The notes beneath the pieces are model-generated. The model made no database searches and was not told where the DNA came from. It was given only the letters and a program-made list of their open reading frames with translations. Source: Methyloceanibacter sp. wino2 (lineage in GTDB: Bacteria; Pseudomonadota; Alphaproteobacteria; Rhizobiales; Methyloligellaceae). From it: a stretch of 64,000 nt of DNA. The stretch covers positions 620,001-684,000 of the forward strand of contig NZ_CP028960.1 in NCBI RefSeq assembly GCF_003071365.1. Direction: 5' to 3'. A program made the position numbers and the translations under genes. Positions 56,235 to 64,000 of the stretch are shown piece after piece (within the stretch, counting starts at the first letter, position 1; every line of letters begins with the position of its first letter).

Positions 56235-57356
56235 ATGGCAACGTTGCAAGACATCCTCGCCGCCTCCCAGCACGGCGACGCCATGAACCTCATCGCACGT
56301 GCCTACGACCTGACGCCTGAACAGACCGAGGCCGCCGTCGCCGCCCTTCTGCCTGCGATCTCCCTGGGCCTGAAACGGTCCACCGCGACGCCCGAAGGGC
56401 TCGGTGACCTGTTCGATGTGGCCGGGCGCCAGCCCAGTCTTTACGCCATGTACGATGACCCGGACGTCGCGCTCTCGCCGGAAGGGGTCGCTTCCGGCAA
56501 CGCGGTCTTGGCCAACCTGTTCGGGTCACCGCAGGCCAGCCGAGCGGTCGCCGCCCACGCGCAGCAACTGTCCGGCGTGGGCGGGGCGATCCTCGAGAAG
56601 ATCCTGCCTGTTTTGGTGGGGATGCTTCTGTCGGGTCTGATGCGCGGCAGTTCGGGTCAGGCCGAACCCGCACCACAACAGCCGATGCCACGGCAACCGA
56701 TGCCGAGACAGCCTGTGCCCCAACAGCCGGGGCCCGGCGGCGGGGGAATCTTCGATATCTTCCGCGAGATTTTCCAGCAAGGCGGCGGCTCGTCGGCGCC
56801 CTATCAGCCGGGGCAAAGTCCGGTGCCGCCTATTGGCGATATCCTGGATTCGGTCGGCGACGGGCGCCGCGCGCCTGCGGAGCCCGCACGGCCGAAGTTT
56901 CCCGTCCCGGACGTCTCTGCCGAACTGCCGGACACAGACACACAATCGCAGCCGGTTCCCCGTCCCCCTGCATCCGGCGGCGATCAAACCTTCCCGGGCG
57001 GCCCGGCGACACCGGGCGGCGACATCTTCGGACAGATCTTGAAGGAACTCGGCAAGGCCGTTCAGGAGGGGCGCGTCAAACCGGTGATCGTCGGCCCGGG
57101 CGGCACAGGCACTCCCGCTGGCGGCGGACAGGTGCAGCCTCAAGGCGGGGGCATCTTCGGCGATATCCTGAAGGAGATCCTCGGCGGTGCTCTCGGCCAA
57201 GGCCGCTCAGCACGTCAGTCGCTCGCAGCCTCGGGCGCAGGCTCTATGGTCTTCGGAAACGCGCTTGAACACGGCACGAGCCTTGACGAGCACGACACGG
57301 CGAGCTTGCAGGAAATTTTCGATCGTTTCGGAGCGATACCGCCCCAGGCGGATTGA
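56235..57356 (+). CDS. DUF937 protein with Pro/Gly-rich linkers and repeated amphipathic segments
   Basis: 373 residues. The N-terminal domain (about 1-130) is of DUF937/YidB type (MATLQDILAASQHGDAMNLI, GNAVLANLFGSPQASRAVAA, LEKILPVLVGMLLSGLM). The rest is Pro/Gln/Gly-rich, with PMPRQ repeats, and carries three similar helices: GGGIFDIFREIFQQG, GGDIFGQILKELGKA and GGGIFGDILKEILGG. The AAGGAGG ribosome site is strong. Function is unknown. Confidence 0.85.
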   Translation: MATLQDILAASQHGDAMNLIARAYDLTPEQTEAAVAALLPAISLGLKRSTATPEGLGDLFDVAGRQPSLYAMYDDPDVALSPEGVASGNAVLANLFGSPQASRAVAAHAQQLSGVGGAILEKILPVLVGMLLSGLMRGSSGQAEPAPQQPMPRQPMPRQPVPQQPGPGGGGIFDIFREIFQQGGGSSAPYQPGQSPVPPIGDILDSVGDGRRAPAEPARPKFPVPDVSAELPDTDTQSQPVPRPPASGGDQTFPGGPATPGGDIFGQILKELGKAVQEGRVKPVIVGPGGTGTPAGGGQVQPQGGGIFGDILKEILGGALGQGRSARQSLAASGAGSMVFGNALEHGTSLDEHDTASLQEIFDRFGAIPPQAD

Positions 57357-57418
57357 CGCGGCGGGCCTGCCTGCGCGGATTGAATCTCAGAGGTGCGAAG
57401 TCGTGTGCCACCGCCGGC

Positions 57419-58039
57419 CTAGACAGTCACGTCGGCCCCGGCGTCCGCCGGGATGCAAACGTCGCCCGGCAAACACGGATTGGCGAAAAAGCCTTCCGCC
57501 CACCGCAGCCGCTCGTCGGGATCGCGCAATGCTTCGGGGACATAGATGATCCCCTTCCCCACCTGATACGCGAGGAAAGCGTGGGTGCGGAATTCGAGCT
57601 CCGCGCCTTCGAAACCCATCTCGGCAAAAAGCGACCGGCAAAAGAGGTGGCGCCTGGCGTCGACCTTCCGAACCGTCTCGGCCACGGACGGCTCTTGAGC
57701 CGCCCAACTCCGAAAGGCGATGTCATACCGATCCAACCGCTCGCGAACGATGAGGCGCATCATCTCGAGGACGCGCTCGCGCGCGGGCACCTGAAGGGCC
57801 CCGATCTCCTTGATGACGCGATCCGTGTAGCTCCGAGACCAGTAGTCGAGGAGCTTCTGGACGAAATCGTCCCGCGATTTGAAATGATGATAGAAGCTGC
57901 CTTTGGTGACGCCGAGATCGGCCGCGAGTTTGTCGATCCGCAGCTTTGCCTGGCCTTCCTCGGCCAGAACATTCAGCGCCGCGGCGAGCCACGTTTCCCG
58001 GTGGAAGCGCGGACCGGATTCAACCCGTCGTTTCAGCAC
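57419..58039 (-). CDS. TetR-family transcriptional regulator
   Basis: The GTG at 58039 (MLKRRVESGPRFHRETWLAA) is chosen: it has AGGGG upstream and places the DNA-binding domain at the N-terminus; the open frame upstream is unrelated in composition. 206 residues. Helix-turn-helix RIDKLAADLGVTKGSFYHHF is typical. The ligand domain has several Trp/Phe and two Cys. It is convergent with the DUF937 gene and divergent from the phasin-like gene 445 bases away, whose upstream region has palindromes that it might bind. Confidence 0.87.
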   Translation of the reverse strand: MLKRRVESGPRFHRETWLAAALNVLAEEGQAKLRIDKLAADLGVTKGSFYHHFKSRDDFVQKLLDYWSRSYTDRVIKEIGALQVPARERVLEMMRLIVRERLDRYDIAFRSWAAQEPSVAETVRKVDARRHLFCRSLFAEMGFEGAELEFRTHAFLAYQVGKGIIYVPEALRDPDERLRWAEGFFANPCLPGDVCIPADAGADVTV

Positions 58040-58483
58040 CCTAAACCCCTGAAAAGCCAGCCAGTGCACCTCTGATTGGCTTTGGTAACATGGCCTCCAG
58101 AACCGTGCCAAAACGCAGGCTTGGTAAAAATGACGGGAATATGTTGCAAATGTTGTGGCTAGCCACCGGAACTTGGCCTCTCGCCATTGTTCTGGCCGGA
58201 TGATGTCTGGGCACACCCAACGATGCGGTGCTGCGCTCTTCGCGCCGTAGTCGGCGGAGCCAAAGTTTTTCGCATGCCGGCAGGTATTGATCTGTGCAGT
58301 TAGGCCGACAGTCACCACATTGCTGTTACGGGAGTCCCGTATCGCTGCAGCGTCCCGACAATGCTTTCAATGCTGTCGCTACGCGGCTTTCGGCCAGCAG
58401 CCGCACATACAAGAAGAGAGCGGCAATGGAATTGGTGTCCAATTGGCTGTCCCTGGAAACTCCAAGCAAGTGAGGCCTGAGAT
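58040..58483. promoter_or_regulatory. Divergent region between tetR and phasin-like gene with two palindromes
   Basis: GTGGCTAGCCAC (58155-58166) is a perfect 12-base palindrome. ACGGGAGTCCCGT (58328-58340) is a perfect 6+6 inverted repeat around G. The first lies about 115 bases from the regulator start and the second about 145 bases from the phasin start. No gene is seen in this gap. Confidence 0.45.
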
Positions 58484-59101
58484 ATGAGTGAACAATCTCC
58501 CCTTCAGAACAGTGTGAATGTCTTCGTCGATTGGGCGAAAGCACGTCTCGACGAGATGGCCGCCAACGCCGGAACGCTGCAGGCCAATCTCGATAAGCTC
58601 GATGCGAATTCGCGCGCGCAAGCCGAGCAGGCCATTGCGCAATTGAATCAATGGGTCGAGCAAGGCCAGCGCGATATCAAGACCGCGCAAGCGCAGGGCG
58701 AGGCTTCCGTGGCACAGGCCAAGGCCGACATGGAAACCCTCTGGGCCAACTTTCAGAACAACGCCGGCGACTGGGCCGGTCTTCTGAAGGACAATCAGGC
58801 AATGTTCCAGGCGCGGGCCCAAGCGCAAGTTCAAGCCTGGCAGGACACGGTCAACGCGTACATGGCGCGCGTGAGCGACGTCCACGACAAGAACAAGGCG
58901 CAAGCGCAGGCACAGGTCGCGCAGCTCCAGGCGGACGCCAAGAAGGCCCAAGCGGATCTCGCGGCGAAAGTCGACGAACTGACCAAGGCTGGCCAATCCT
59001 CCTGGTCGGCGATGAGCGACGCGCTCGACCAGTCGCGCAATGCCTTTGCGAAGTCGCTTGAGACGACAGCTAAGAACTTCAACGACGCGATGAAGAGCTA
59101 G
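58484..59101 (+). CDS. Phasin-like coiled-coil protein
   Basis: 205 residues, no signal peptide, almost entirely helical and very rich in Ala, Gln and Lys (QAQGEASVAQAKADMETLWA, KNKAQAQAQVAQLQADAKKA). The N-terminus and length fit the phasin class coating polyhydroxyalkanoate granules, although the low-complexity composition could also suit a generic coiled-coil protein. GAGG ribosome site; own terminator follows. Polyhydroxyalkanoate genes are not in the window. Confidence 0.68.
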   Translation: MSEQSPLQNSVNVFVDWAKARLDEMAANAGTLQANLDKLDANSRAQAEQAIAQLNQWVEQGQRDIKTAQAQGEASVAQAKADMETLWANFQNNAGDWAGLLKDNQAMFQARAQAQVQAWQDTVNAYMARVSDVHDKNKAQAQAQVAQLQADAKKAQADLAAKVDELTKAGQSSWSAMSDALDQSRNAFAKSLETTAKNFNDAMKS

Positions 59102-59139
59102 CGGCCCGAGACGTCACAGGCGTGATGCGAGAGTTTTGT

Positions 59140-59168
59140 GGGAGGCGCCGTTCGGTGCCTCCCATTTT
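59140..59168 (+). terminator. Intrinsic terminator of the phasin-like gene
   Basis: GGGAGGCGCC (59140-59149) pairs with GGTGCCTCCC (59154-59163, one G-U pair), loop GTTC, followed by ATTTT. It lies between the convergent phasin-like and phosphatase genes. Confidence 0.85.
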
Positions 59169-59189
59169 CATGATTGCCGCAGCCTAGCT

Positions 59190-59846
59190 TTACAGGAGTG
59201 CGTCGAGAACCGCCGTGAGCGACGGCCCGGCGACGAAGACGTCGGCCCCCGATTTCACCGTCTCGCGGACGACCACGCCGCCGAAGCCGACGATAAAGGC
59301 CCCGGCTTCACGCGCTTCGATGTCCGTCGCGCCGTCGCCGACGAGGGCCACCGACCGTTCCCCGCCGCTCAATAGGCGGCAGATTTCGGCCTTGCCCCCT
59401 GGCTGGGCCAGGGGCGAGTTCCGGTCGAAATCGCAATAGGCACCGTCGCCGCCGAACATCACGTCGACGGCGTGGACATTCGCCACCGGCACGCCGAGCG
59501 TGTCTGCCAAGGGCAGAATTGCCTGCCGCAGTCCGCCGCTGATAATGTGAACGTCCGTCCCGGCGCCGCACAGAGCCTGCACAGACTCCTCCGCGCCCGG
59601 GACCATCTGTTCCACGTAGAGCTGCGCCAGCCATTCGACCGCCGCCCGGTCAGGCCGCACGAGGTCCAGGCGCCTCCCGTACACGGCGTCGAGCGCGATC
59701 TCGCCCGCCATGGCCGCCGCCGTCAGCGGAGCCACCTCTTGCTCCACCCCGGAGCGGCGCGCCAATTCATCGATGCCCTCCACCCGGCTGAGGGTGCTGT
59801 CACAGTCGAAGCAGACGATGTCGAAGGGCTTGCCGGACGCCGTCAC
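59190..59846 (-). CDS. serB: HAD-IB phosphatase, SerB-like phosphoserine phosphatase
   Basis: 218 residues. Motif I FDCDSTLSRVEGID (nucleophile in DCDST), motif II ISGGLRQAI, motif III GGKAEIC and motif IV VGDGATDIEA fit phosphoserine phosphatases of the short (no ACT domain) type. It overlaps serA by ATGA, with serA first, which strongly suggests the serine pathway: SerA makes phosphohydroxypyruvate and this enzyme removes phosphate in the last step. No serC gene is present here. Confidence 0.9.
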   Translation of the reverse strand: MTASGKPFDIVCFDCDSTLSRVEGIDELARRSGVEQEVAPLTAAAMAGEIALDAVYGRRLDLVRPDRAAVEWLAQLYVEQMVPGAEESVQALCGAGTDVHIISGGLRQAILPLADTLGVPVANVHAVDVMFGGDGAYCDFDRNSPLAQPGGKAEICRLLSGGERSVALVGDGATDIEAREAGAFIVGFGGVVVRETVKSGADVFVAGPSLTAVLDALL

Positions 59847-61435
59847 AGCGCAAAGCCCACGGCCTGCTCGATGGGCGGCAGCGACCGGATCTCCTCCATG
59901 GCCGCGGCCGACAGGGAAGCCGAAATGCTGATCAGCGCAATGGCGGTGTCGGGGTCATCGCCCACGCCCACCTGCATGCGCGAGATGTTGATGTTCTCGC
60001 GGCCCAAGATGCTGCCCAGTGCGCCGACGACGCCCGGCTGATCCTGATGGCGCGTGAAGAGGAAGTTCCCCTTGGGGATGGCTTCCACGTCGTAACCGTC
60101 GATCCGCACAAGTCGCGCATGGCTGCCGCCGAGCAACGTTCCCGCCACGGTCGTCGTACGCCCGCCGCTCTGCGCCGAGATCTCCACCAGCGAAACGAAA
60201 TCCCGCGCCTCCTCGGTTCGCGACTCGGTCACCTCGATGCCCTGCTCCTTGGCGAGATGGCCGGCGTTGACCCGGTTCACCCGCCCGGTCATGCGCTGGC
60301 TGAGCAACCCCACCAGTGCCTCGGCGGTGATGGGCCGCGAATCCAACTCCGTTACCCGGCCGAACAGGTGCACGTCCAATTGTGAGATCGGCCCTTCGCA
60401 GAGCGCTCCCACGAGACGGCCGAGCGCATAGGCCAGGCTCTGGTATGGCCCGGTCTGTGTGAGCTGGTCGGCCGTAACGCGGGGCAGATTGACTGCTGTC
60501 TCAGCGGCACCGGTACTTAGGAACTTGATCATGTCCTCGGCGATGCGAAGGCTCACGGCTTGCTGCGCCTCCTCCGTCGAGGCGCCCAGATGCGGTGTAA
60601 AGACAACGTTGTCCAATCCGAGCAGCGGCGATCCCGTGGGCGGCTCGGCTTCGTAGACATCGAGCGCGGCACCGGCGAGGTGTCCGCTCTGCAAGGCATC
60701 GAGCAGCGCCGCCTCGTCGATGAGGCCGCCGCGCGCGCAATTGATAATGCGGGCGCCCGGCTTCATCGTGGCCAAGCGGGGCGCGTCGAGTAGGTGATGC
60801 GTCTTGTCGCTCAAGGGGCAATGAAGCGTGACGTAGTCCGCGGATGCGAGTAGCGTCTCGAGATCGGCGGCCTCGGCTCCGTGTTGGGCCATGATCTCCG
60901 GCGCAACGAAGGGGTCATAGGCAAGCACCCGCATTTTCAGGGACGCACATCGCTCAGCGACAAGGCGTCCGATCGTCCCAAAACCAATCACGCCGATCGT
61001 CTTGCCGGAGAGCTCGACGCCGGAGTAGCGCGCTGGCTTCCACTCGCCGCCTCGCACGGCGCGGTCCGCCTGGGGCAGATTGCGGCTGAGCGACATCAGG
61101 TGGGCGATGGAAAGTTCCGCCGTGGTCGTGGCGTTCGCGTCCGGCGTATTGAAGACGACGATCCCGCGCTCGGTGGCGGACGGGATGTCGATGTTGTCGA
61201 CGCCGATCCCCGCCCGGCCGACGGCCCGCAGGCGGTTCGCCGCCTCGATGACGGGTTTGGTGACCTTGGTCTTGGAACGGACGATCAGGGCGTCATAGTC
61301 GCCGATCCGCGCGATCAATGCCTCCTCGTCGAGCCCTGTTTCGACATCGGCGCGAATGCGGGCGTCGCTGTCGAGAATATCGCGGCCCGAATCGTGGATC
61401 GGATCGGCGATCAGGACACTGTAGAGCGCACTCAT
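59843..61435 (-). CDS. serA: D-3-phosphoglycerate dehydrogenase
   Basis: 530 residues from ATG 61435 (MSALYSVLIADPIHDS; GGAAGG upstream); the open frame extends further but without homology. First step of serine synthesis, and serine is also the C1 acceptor of the serine cycle. Substrate loop RAGIGVDNIDI, NAD motif GFGTIGRLVAERC, catalytic HLGASTEEAQ. It is the long form with an intervening domain and a C-terminal ACT domain (about 455-530, FLFTRHQDQPGVVGALGSIL) for serine feedback. Confidence 0.96.
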   Translation of the reverse strand: MSALYSVLIADPIHDSGRDILDSDARIRADVETGLDEEALIARIGDYDALIVRSKTKVTKPVIEAANRLRAVGRAGIGVDNIDIPSATERGIVVFNTPDANATTTAELSIAHLMSLSRNLPQADRAVRGGEWKPARYSGVELSGKTIGVIGFGTIGRLVAERCASLKMRVLAYDPFVAPEIMAQHGAEAADLETLLASADYVTLHCPLSDKTHHLLDAPRLATMKPGARIINCARGGLIDEAALLDALQSGHLAGAALDVYEAEPPTGSPLLGLDNVVFTPHLGASTEEAQQAVSLRIAEDMIKFLSTGAAETAVNLPRVTADQLTQTGPYQSLAYALGRLVGALCEGPISQLDVHLFGRVTELDSRPITAEALVGLLSQRMTGRVNRVNAGHLAKEQGIEVTESRTEEARDFVSLVEISAQSGGRTTTVAGTLLGGSHARLVRIDGYDVEAIPKGNFLFTRHQDQPGVVGALGSILGRENINISRMQVGVGDDPDTAIALISISASLSAAAMEEIRSLPPIEQAVGFAL

Positions 61436-61819
61436 GGGGTACCCCTTCCTGGCTCTTGGGAATTGCTCGTTTTGCTGCAGTGCAAGAATGCCAGTCTCCG
61501 CGTCCCCTGCAAGGGCCTCCCTGTCTCGTCCTTTGGGACAATGGAAGGGCCTTGGATCGGCGATCGCGCGTGTTTGAAGGCCGATCAAGGGTCCCCAAGG
61601 TTTCACTAACCATGGCCGCTAACCAAGCGAGCTAACCATCGGAGAAAGAACAAGAAGCGCTGGGGGCACCGATGCGGTAGCGTCTTCGTGGCGTCGCGCC
61701 GATGTCCGGATTCGGGGGGACAGGCGGCCTATCGCCCAATCAATCGAGGGGCCCGGTTGAAACGCGAGACGCGCTCCCCCATCTAAACGGTACGGGGGGC
61801 CAGGTTCGGAGATCTGGCC
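61436..61819. other. 384-base intergenic stretch
   Basis: Divergent gap between serA and the small membrane protein gene at 61820. I see no gene, hairpin or repeat that stands out. Confidence 0.4.
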
Positions 61820-62392
61820 ATGACAAGGTTTGTACTCTTTATCGCTCTACTCATCGGCATCGCCTATGTGCTGACTGAGCCGCCTGAGTCCAAGATGGCA
61901 CTCAGCGCGAACGAGATTCCCATCCACAACGATAAGCCGCTTCTGACATCTTGGGGCCCGACCCTCGGGTCGCTCCGCGATGGCATTCGCGTTCGCCCGC
62001 GGGCCGCGACCACGATGCTGGCCGCGAACGAAACGTCGGAACCGTACGGCAGCCAGAGTTCGAGTTCTGCGGGCACGGTCGAGACGGCGGCCCTTGCAGC
62101 CAACACGCCGGCCGAGGATCACCCAGACGTCCAGCGGCATGAGCCCACGACGGTCGCGAGCGTCCAGGAGCCTACACATCCTAAGCAGCCGGTGGCCGAA
62201 CCCGCTGTCGACCGCATCGCCGCGGCACTTCCGCCTCAGCGGCGGGGCCTCTTCAGCCGGGCCTTGGCGCCGCAAGCTACGCGCGAAACGCGCGAGGTCC
62301 AGGCAGCGCCGCGCAATCGCGGTCTGTTCAAGCGCCTCCTGGGGCGGAACAAGCAGCCGGCACGCGCCTGGGCTCTGGGACCGGCGCGATAA
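61820..62392 (+). CDS. Membrane-anchored protein of unknown function
   Basis: 190 residues. The first 19 residues (MTRFVLFIALLIGIAYVL) form a signal anchor, followed by a long Ala/Thr/Glu/Pro-rich, probably unstructured periplasmic segment and a basic C-terminus with two GLFSRAL / GLFKRLLGR motifs. No recognised domain. Coding is supported by a start near a GGAGAT sequence and codon use like its neighbours. Confidence 0.6.
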   Translation: MTRFVLFIALLIGIAYVLTEPPESKMALSANEIPIHNDKPLLTSWGPTLGSLRDGIRVRPRAATTMLAANETSEPYGSQSSSSAGTVETAALAANTPAEDHPDVQRHEPTTVASVQEPTHPKQPVAEPAVDRIAAALPPQRRGLFSRALAPQATRETREVQAAPRNRGLFKRLLGRNKQPARAWALGPAR

Positions 62393-62495
62393 AACCTCAT
62401 AAGCAAGACTTCAGGCGGCACGCGAAAATAGCGTAGACTCCCGGCGTCGCGCGCGCATGTGCCCGCGCGGCATGTTGTCTTGGGAGGATCGCACC

Positions 62496-62606
62496 ATGCA
62501 GGGCGAAACCGTCACGATTTGGGGCGTGCTGGCCGCCGTGGGGATTGGCGTGATCCTCGCCGTTCTAATCGCGTTCGCATTCAACACCTGGAAGAGGCGC
62601 GGGTAG
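62496..62606 (+). CDS. 36-residue single-span membrane protein
   Basis: A short gene with a strong ribosome site GGGAGG 8 bases before ATG 62496. The peptide starts MQGETVTIWGVLAAVGIGVI, continues hydrophobic, and ends NTWKRRG, so an N-out/C-in or reverse single helix with a positive end. It looks like a real small membrane protein; the role is unknown. Confidence 0.6.
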   Translation: MQGETVTIWGVLAAVGIGVILAVLIAFAFNTWKRRG

Positions 62607-62695
62607 ACCAAAAGGAGCGGCTCGGCGGCGGAGCTCTTCGAAGCTCATCGGCCATCCGCCGGGACAGCCCGCTCCCAGTGCCTTCCGCGAGAGCC

Positions 62696-63400
62696 ATGTT
62701 CGAGGACCCGCTATTTTGGATCTTGGTCGCGCCCGGTCTCTTGCTGGGCTTCTATGCGCAGGCGCGGATCAAGAAGAACGTCACGGAATATTCCCAGGTG
62801 CGGACCACCAGCGGGATCACCGGTGCGCAGGTCGCGCGGCGACTGCTCGACGCCAAGGGTCTGCAGGACGTAGCCATCGAATCCACGCCGGGCGTCCTCA
62901 GCGACCACTACGATCCAGCCGCAAAAGTGCTGCGGTTGAGTCAGGACGTCTATTTCACGCCGAGCGTCGCGGCTGCTGGTATTGCCGCGCATGAAACCGG
63001 CCACGCAATCCAGGACGCCGAGGATTACGGGCCCATGGAATTCCGCACCCATGTGGTGCCCTTCGTGCAATTCGCCGGGCAGATCGCGCCGTGGCTGTTC
63101 GTGGCGGGCCTGGTTCTTCAGGCCAACGCCCTGACCTGGAGCGGCGTCATTCTCTTCGGCGCGTCCTTCGTCTTTGCGCTGCTGACGCTGCCCGTCGAGT
63201 TCGACGCCAGCCGCCGCGCGAAGAACCTGCTCGTGACGCACGGCATCATCGAGGGCGACACGCAGATCGACGGCGTCGATCACGTTCTCGATGCGGCGGC
63301 CTGGACGTATGTGGCGGCCGCCGTGTCGGCTATCGGCGTCTGGCTGTTCTACGTTTTCGTGCTGTTGTTCCGGGGGCGCGGGTCCGCGGCGCCGCGGTAG
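62696..63400 (+). CDS. Membrane zinc metallopeptidase, YugP/DUF2265 family
   Basis: 234 residues from ATG 62696. Zinc motif HETGH (H99, E100, H103) in AAHETGHAIQDAEDY. One N-terminal hydrophobic segment (7-21) and three later ones (about 118-170 and 200-225), with conserved PVEFDASRRAK between them. Family members are putative neutral zinc proteases of the inner membrane. Confidence 0.92.
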   Translation: MFEDPLFWILVAPGLLLGFYAQARIKKNVTEYSQVRTTSGITGAQVARRLLDAKGLQDVAIESTPGVLSDHYDPAAKVLRLSQDVYFTPSVAAAGIAAHETGHAIQDAEDYGPMEFRTHVVPFVQFAGQIAPWLFVAGLVLQANALTWSGVILFGASFVFALLTLPVEFDASRRAKNLLVTHGIIEGDTQIDGVDHVLDAAAWTYVAAAVSAIGVWLFYVFVLLFRGRGSAAPR

Positions 63401-63436
63401 TGAGTTCGCGCGCGTGTCCGGTGTAGCCGTCGGAAC

Positions 63437-64000
63437 TTAGGCGAGCTTCATTTCCAACGGCGGTTCATCGACGATCAGCTTCGCCGATGTGGCGGCGATG
63501 ACGTCGTCCACGCTGGAATCGGAAGCCACCTCGCGCAGGACGAGCCCCTCTTCCGTCGGTTCGATCACGGCCATTTCCGTCACGATCAGACTGACCCGGC
63601 GGACGGCCGTGAGCGGCAAAGCGCATTCCGGCACGATCTTGGGCGTGCCCTTCGCGGTGTGGACCATGGCGACGACGACGCGCTTGGCGCCGGCGACGAG
63701 ATCCATAGCGCCGCCCATGCCCGGCACCATCTTCCCGGGCACCATCCAGTTCGCCAGATAGCCACGCTCGTCGACCTGCAGCCCGCCCAGGACCGTCATG
63801 TCGAGATGGCCGCCGCGAATGATCCCAAACGACATGGCCGAGTCGATAGAGGCCGCGCCGGGAACGGCGGTGACGAAACCGCCGCCGGCATCCGTCAGGT
63901 TCGGATCTTCCATGCCCTCGGGCGGACGGGCGCCGAGGCCGATCACGCCGTTCTCGGCCTGGAAGAAAACATCAACCTGGTCGGGCAGATAGTTTGCGAC
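63437..64000 (-). CDS. scoB: 3-oxoacid CoA-transferase subunit B (5' end outside window)
   Basis: The minus-strand frame continues to the window edge, so at least 187 residues are seen. Reading from the edge: VANYLPDQVDVFFQAENG, then VIGLGARPPEG, the family-typical AENG segment with the catalytic Glu, GGHLDMTVLGGLQVD, NWMVPGKMVPGMGGAMDLV and VPECALPLTAVRRV. It transfers CoA between succinyl-CoA and a 3-oxoacid such as acetoacetate. The A subunit is expected just upstream, beyond the window. Confidence 0.94.
   Translation of the reverse strand, partial: VANYLPDQVDVFFQAENGVIGLGARPPEGMEDPNLTDAGGGFVTAVPGAASIDSAMSFGIIRGGHLDMTVLGGLQVDERGYLANWMVPGKMVPGMGGAMDLVAGAKRVVVAMVHTAKGTPKIVPECALPLTAVRRVSLIVTEMAVIEPTEEGLVLREVASDSSVDDVIAATSAKLIVDEPPLEMKLA

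Noticed and set aside
1-64000. tRNA, rRNA, CRISPR arrays, insertion sequences or integrase genes
   Set aside because: None were recognised on reading the window; tRNA detection by eye is limited, so a dedicated scan could still find one.

Overview
The window is a high-GC, densely packed chromosomal segment from a methylotrophic alphaproteobacterium, probably a Hyphomicrobiales member of the Hyphomicrobium/Methyloceanibacter type. This placement is inferred from gene content: two lanthanide-type (XoxF) methanol dehydrogenases with their cytochrome and XoxJ-like partner, an NAD-dependent molybdenum formate dehydrogenase (fdsGBAD), a MoxYX-like two-component system, a phasin-like protein and alphaproteobacterial-style genes throughout. 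I saw no rRNA, tRNA, CRISPR array, insertion sequence or prophage.

Layout. 0-4 kb: C-terminal end of an unknown gene, a class A beta-lactamase, glucokinase, a cytochrome c'-like protein and a LysR regulator. 4-9.3 kb: the formate dehydrogenase operon, preceded by three repeats that may be the LysR operator. 9.3-20.4 kb (minus strand): a methanol oxidation island. It holds a PQQ-associated beta-propeller and substrate-binding protein, a c-type cytochrome, an unrecognised secreted protein, a XoxJ-like protein fused to ankyrin repeats, and two tandem xoxF genes. Four strong intrinsic terminators divide it into separate transcription units. 20.8-22.9 kb: a NarL-type response regulator and its sensor kinase. 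23.4-31.3 kb: a stress-flavoured block with two repetitive helical secreted proteins, a universal stress protein, ribosome hibernation factor, CYTH-CHAD protein, diguanylate cyclase, pyrophosphatase and small Cys-rich proteins. 31.3-38 kb: a MacAB-like efflux system, a small membrane operon and a proton-pumping P-type ATPase. 38.3-51.4 kb: a sugar-phosphate island (tkt, gnd, zwf, a HAD phosphatase, tal, pgi, inverted rpe, pgl, then a Crp-like regulator and glgB). 51.4-64 kb: an acyl-CoA synthetase-like enzyme, an L,D-transpeptidase, DUF937 and TetR proteins, the phasin, serine biosynthesis (SerB-like plus SerA), small membrane proteins, a zinc peptidase and the start-side part of a CoA-transferase subunit B.

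How the genes fit together: methanol is oxidised in the periplasm by XoxF, with electrons passing to the c-type cytochrome, and formate is oxidised in the cytoplasm to CO2 with NADH formation. Glucokinase, Zwf, Pgl, Gnd, Tkt, Tal, Rpe and Pgi give an almost complete oxidative and non-oxidative pentose phosphate route (no ribose-5-phosphate isomerase is seen here), and GlgB points to glycogen storage.

Quality warning: five genes (fdsB, the hibernation factor, pgi, rpe, glgB) each carry an apparent one-base deletion inside a G or C run. The shared pattern looks like a consensus sequencing error rather than gene decay. The most unusual biological items are the XoxJ-ankyrin fusion with its orphan partner, the near-identical tandem XoxF pair, and the repetitive secreted proteins placed behind a general-stress-type promoter.
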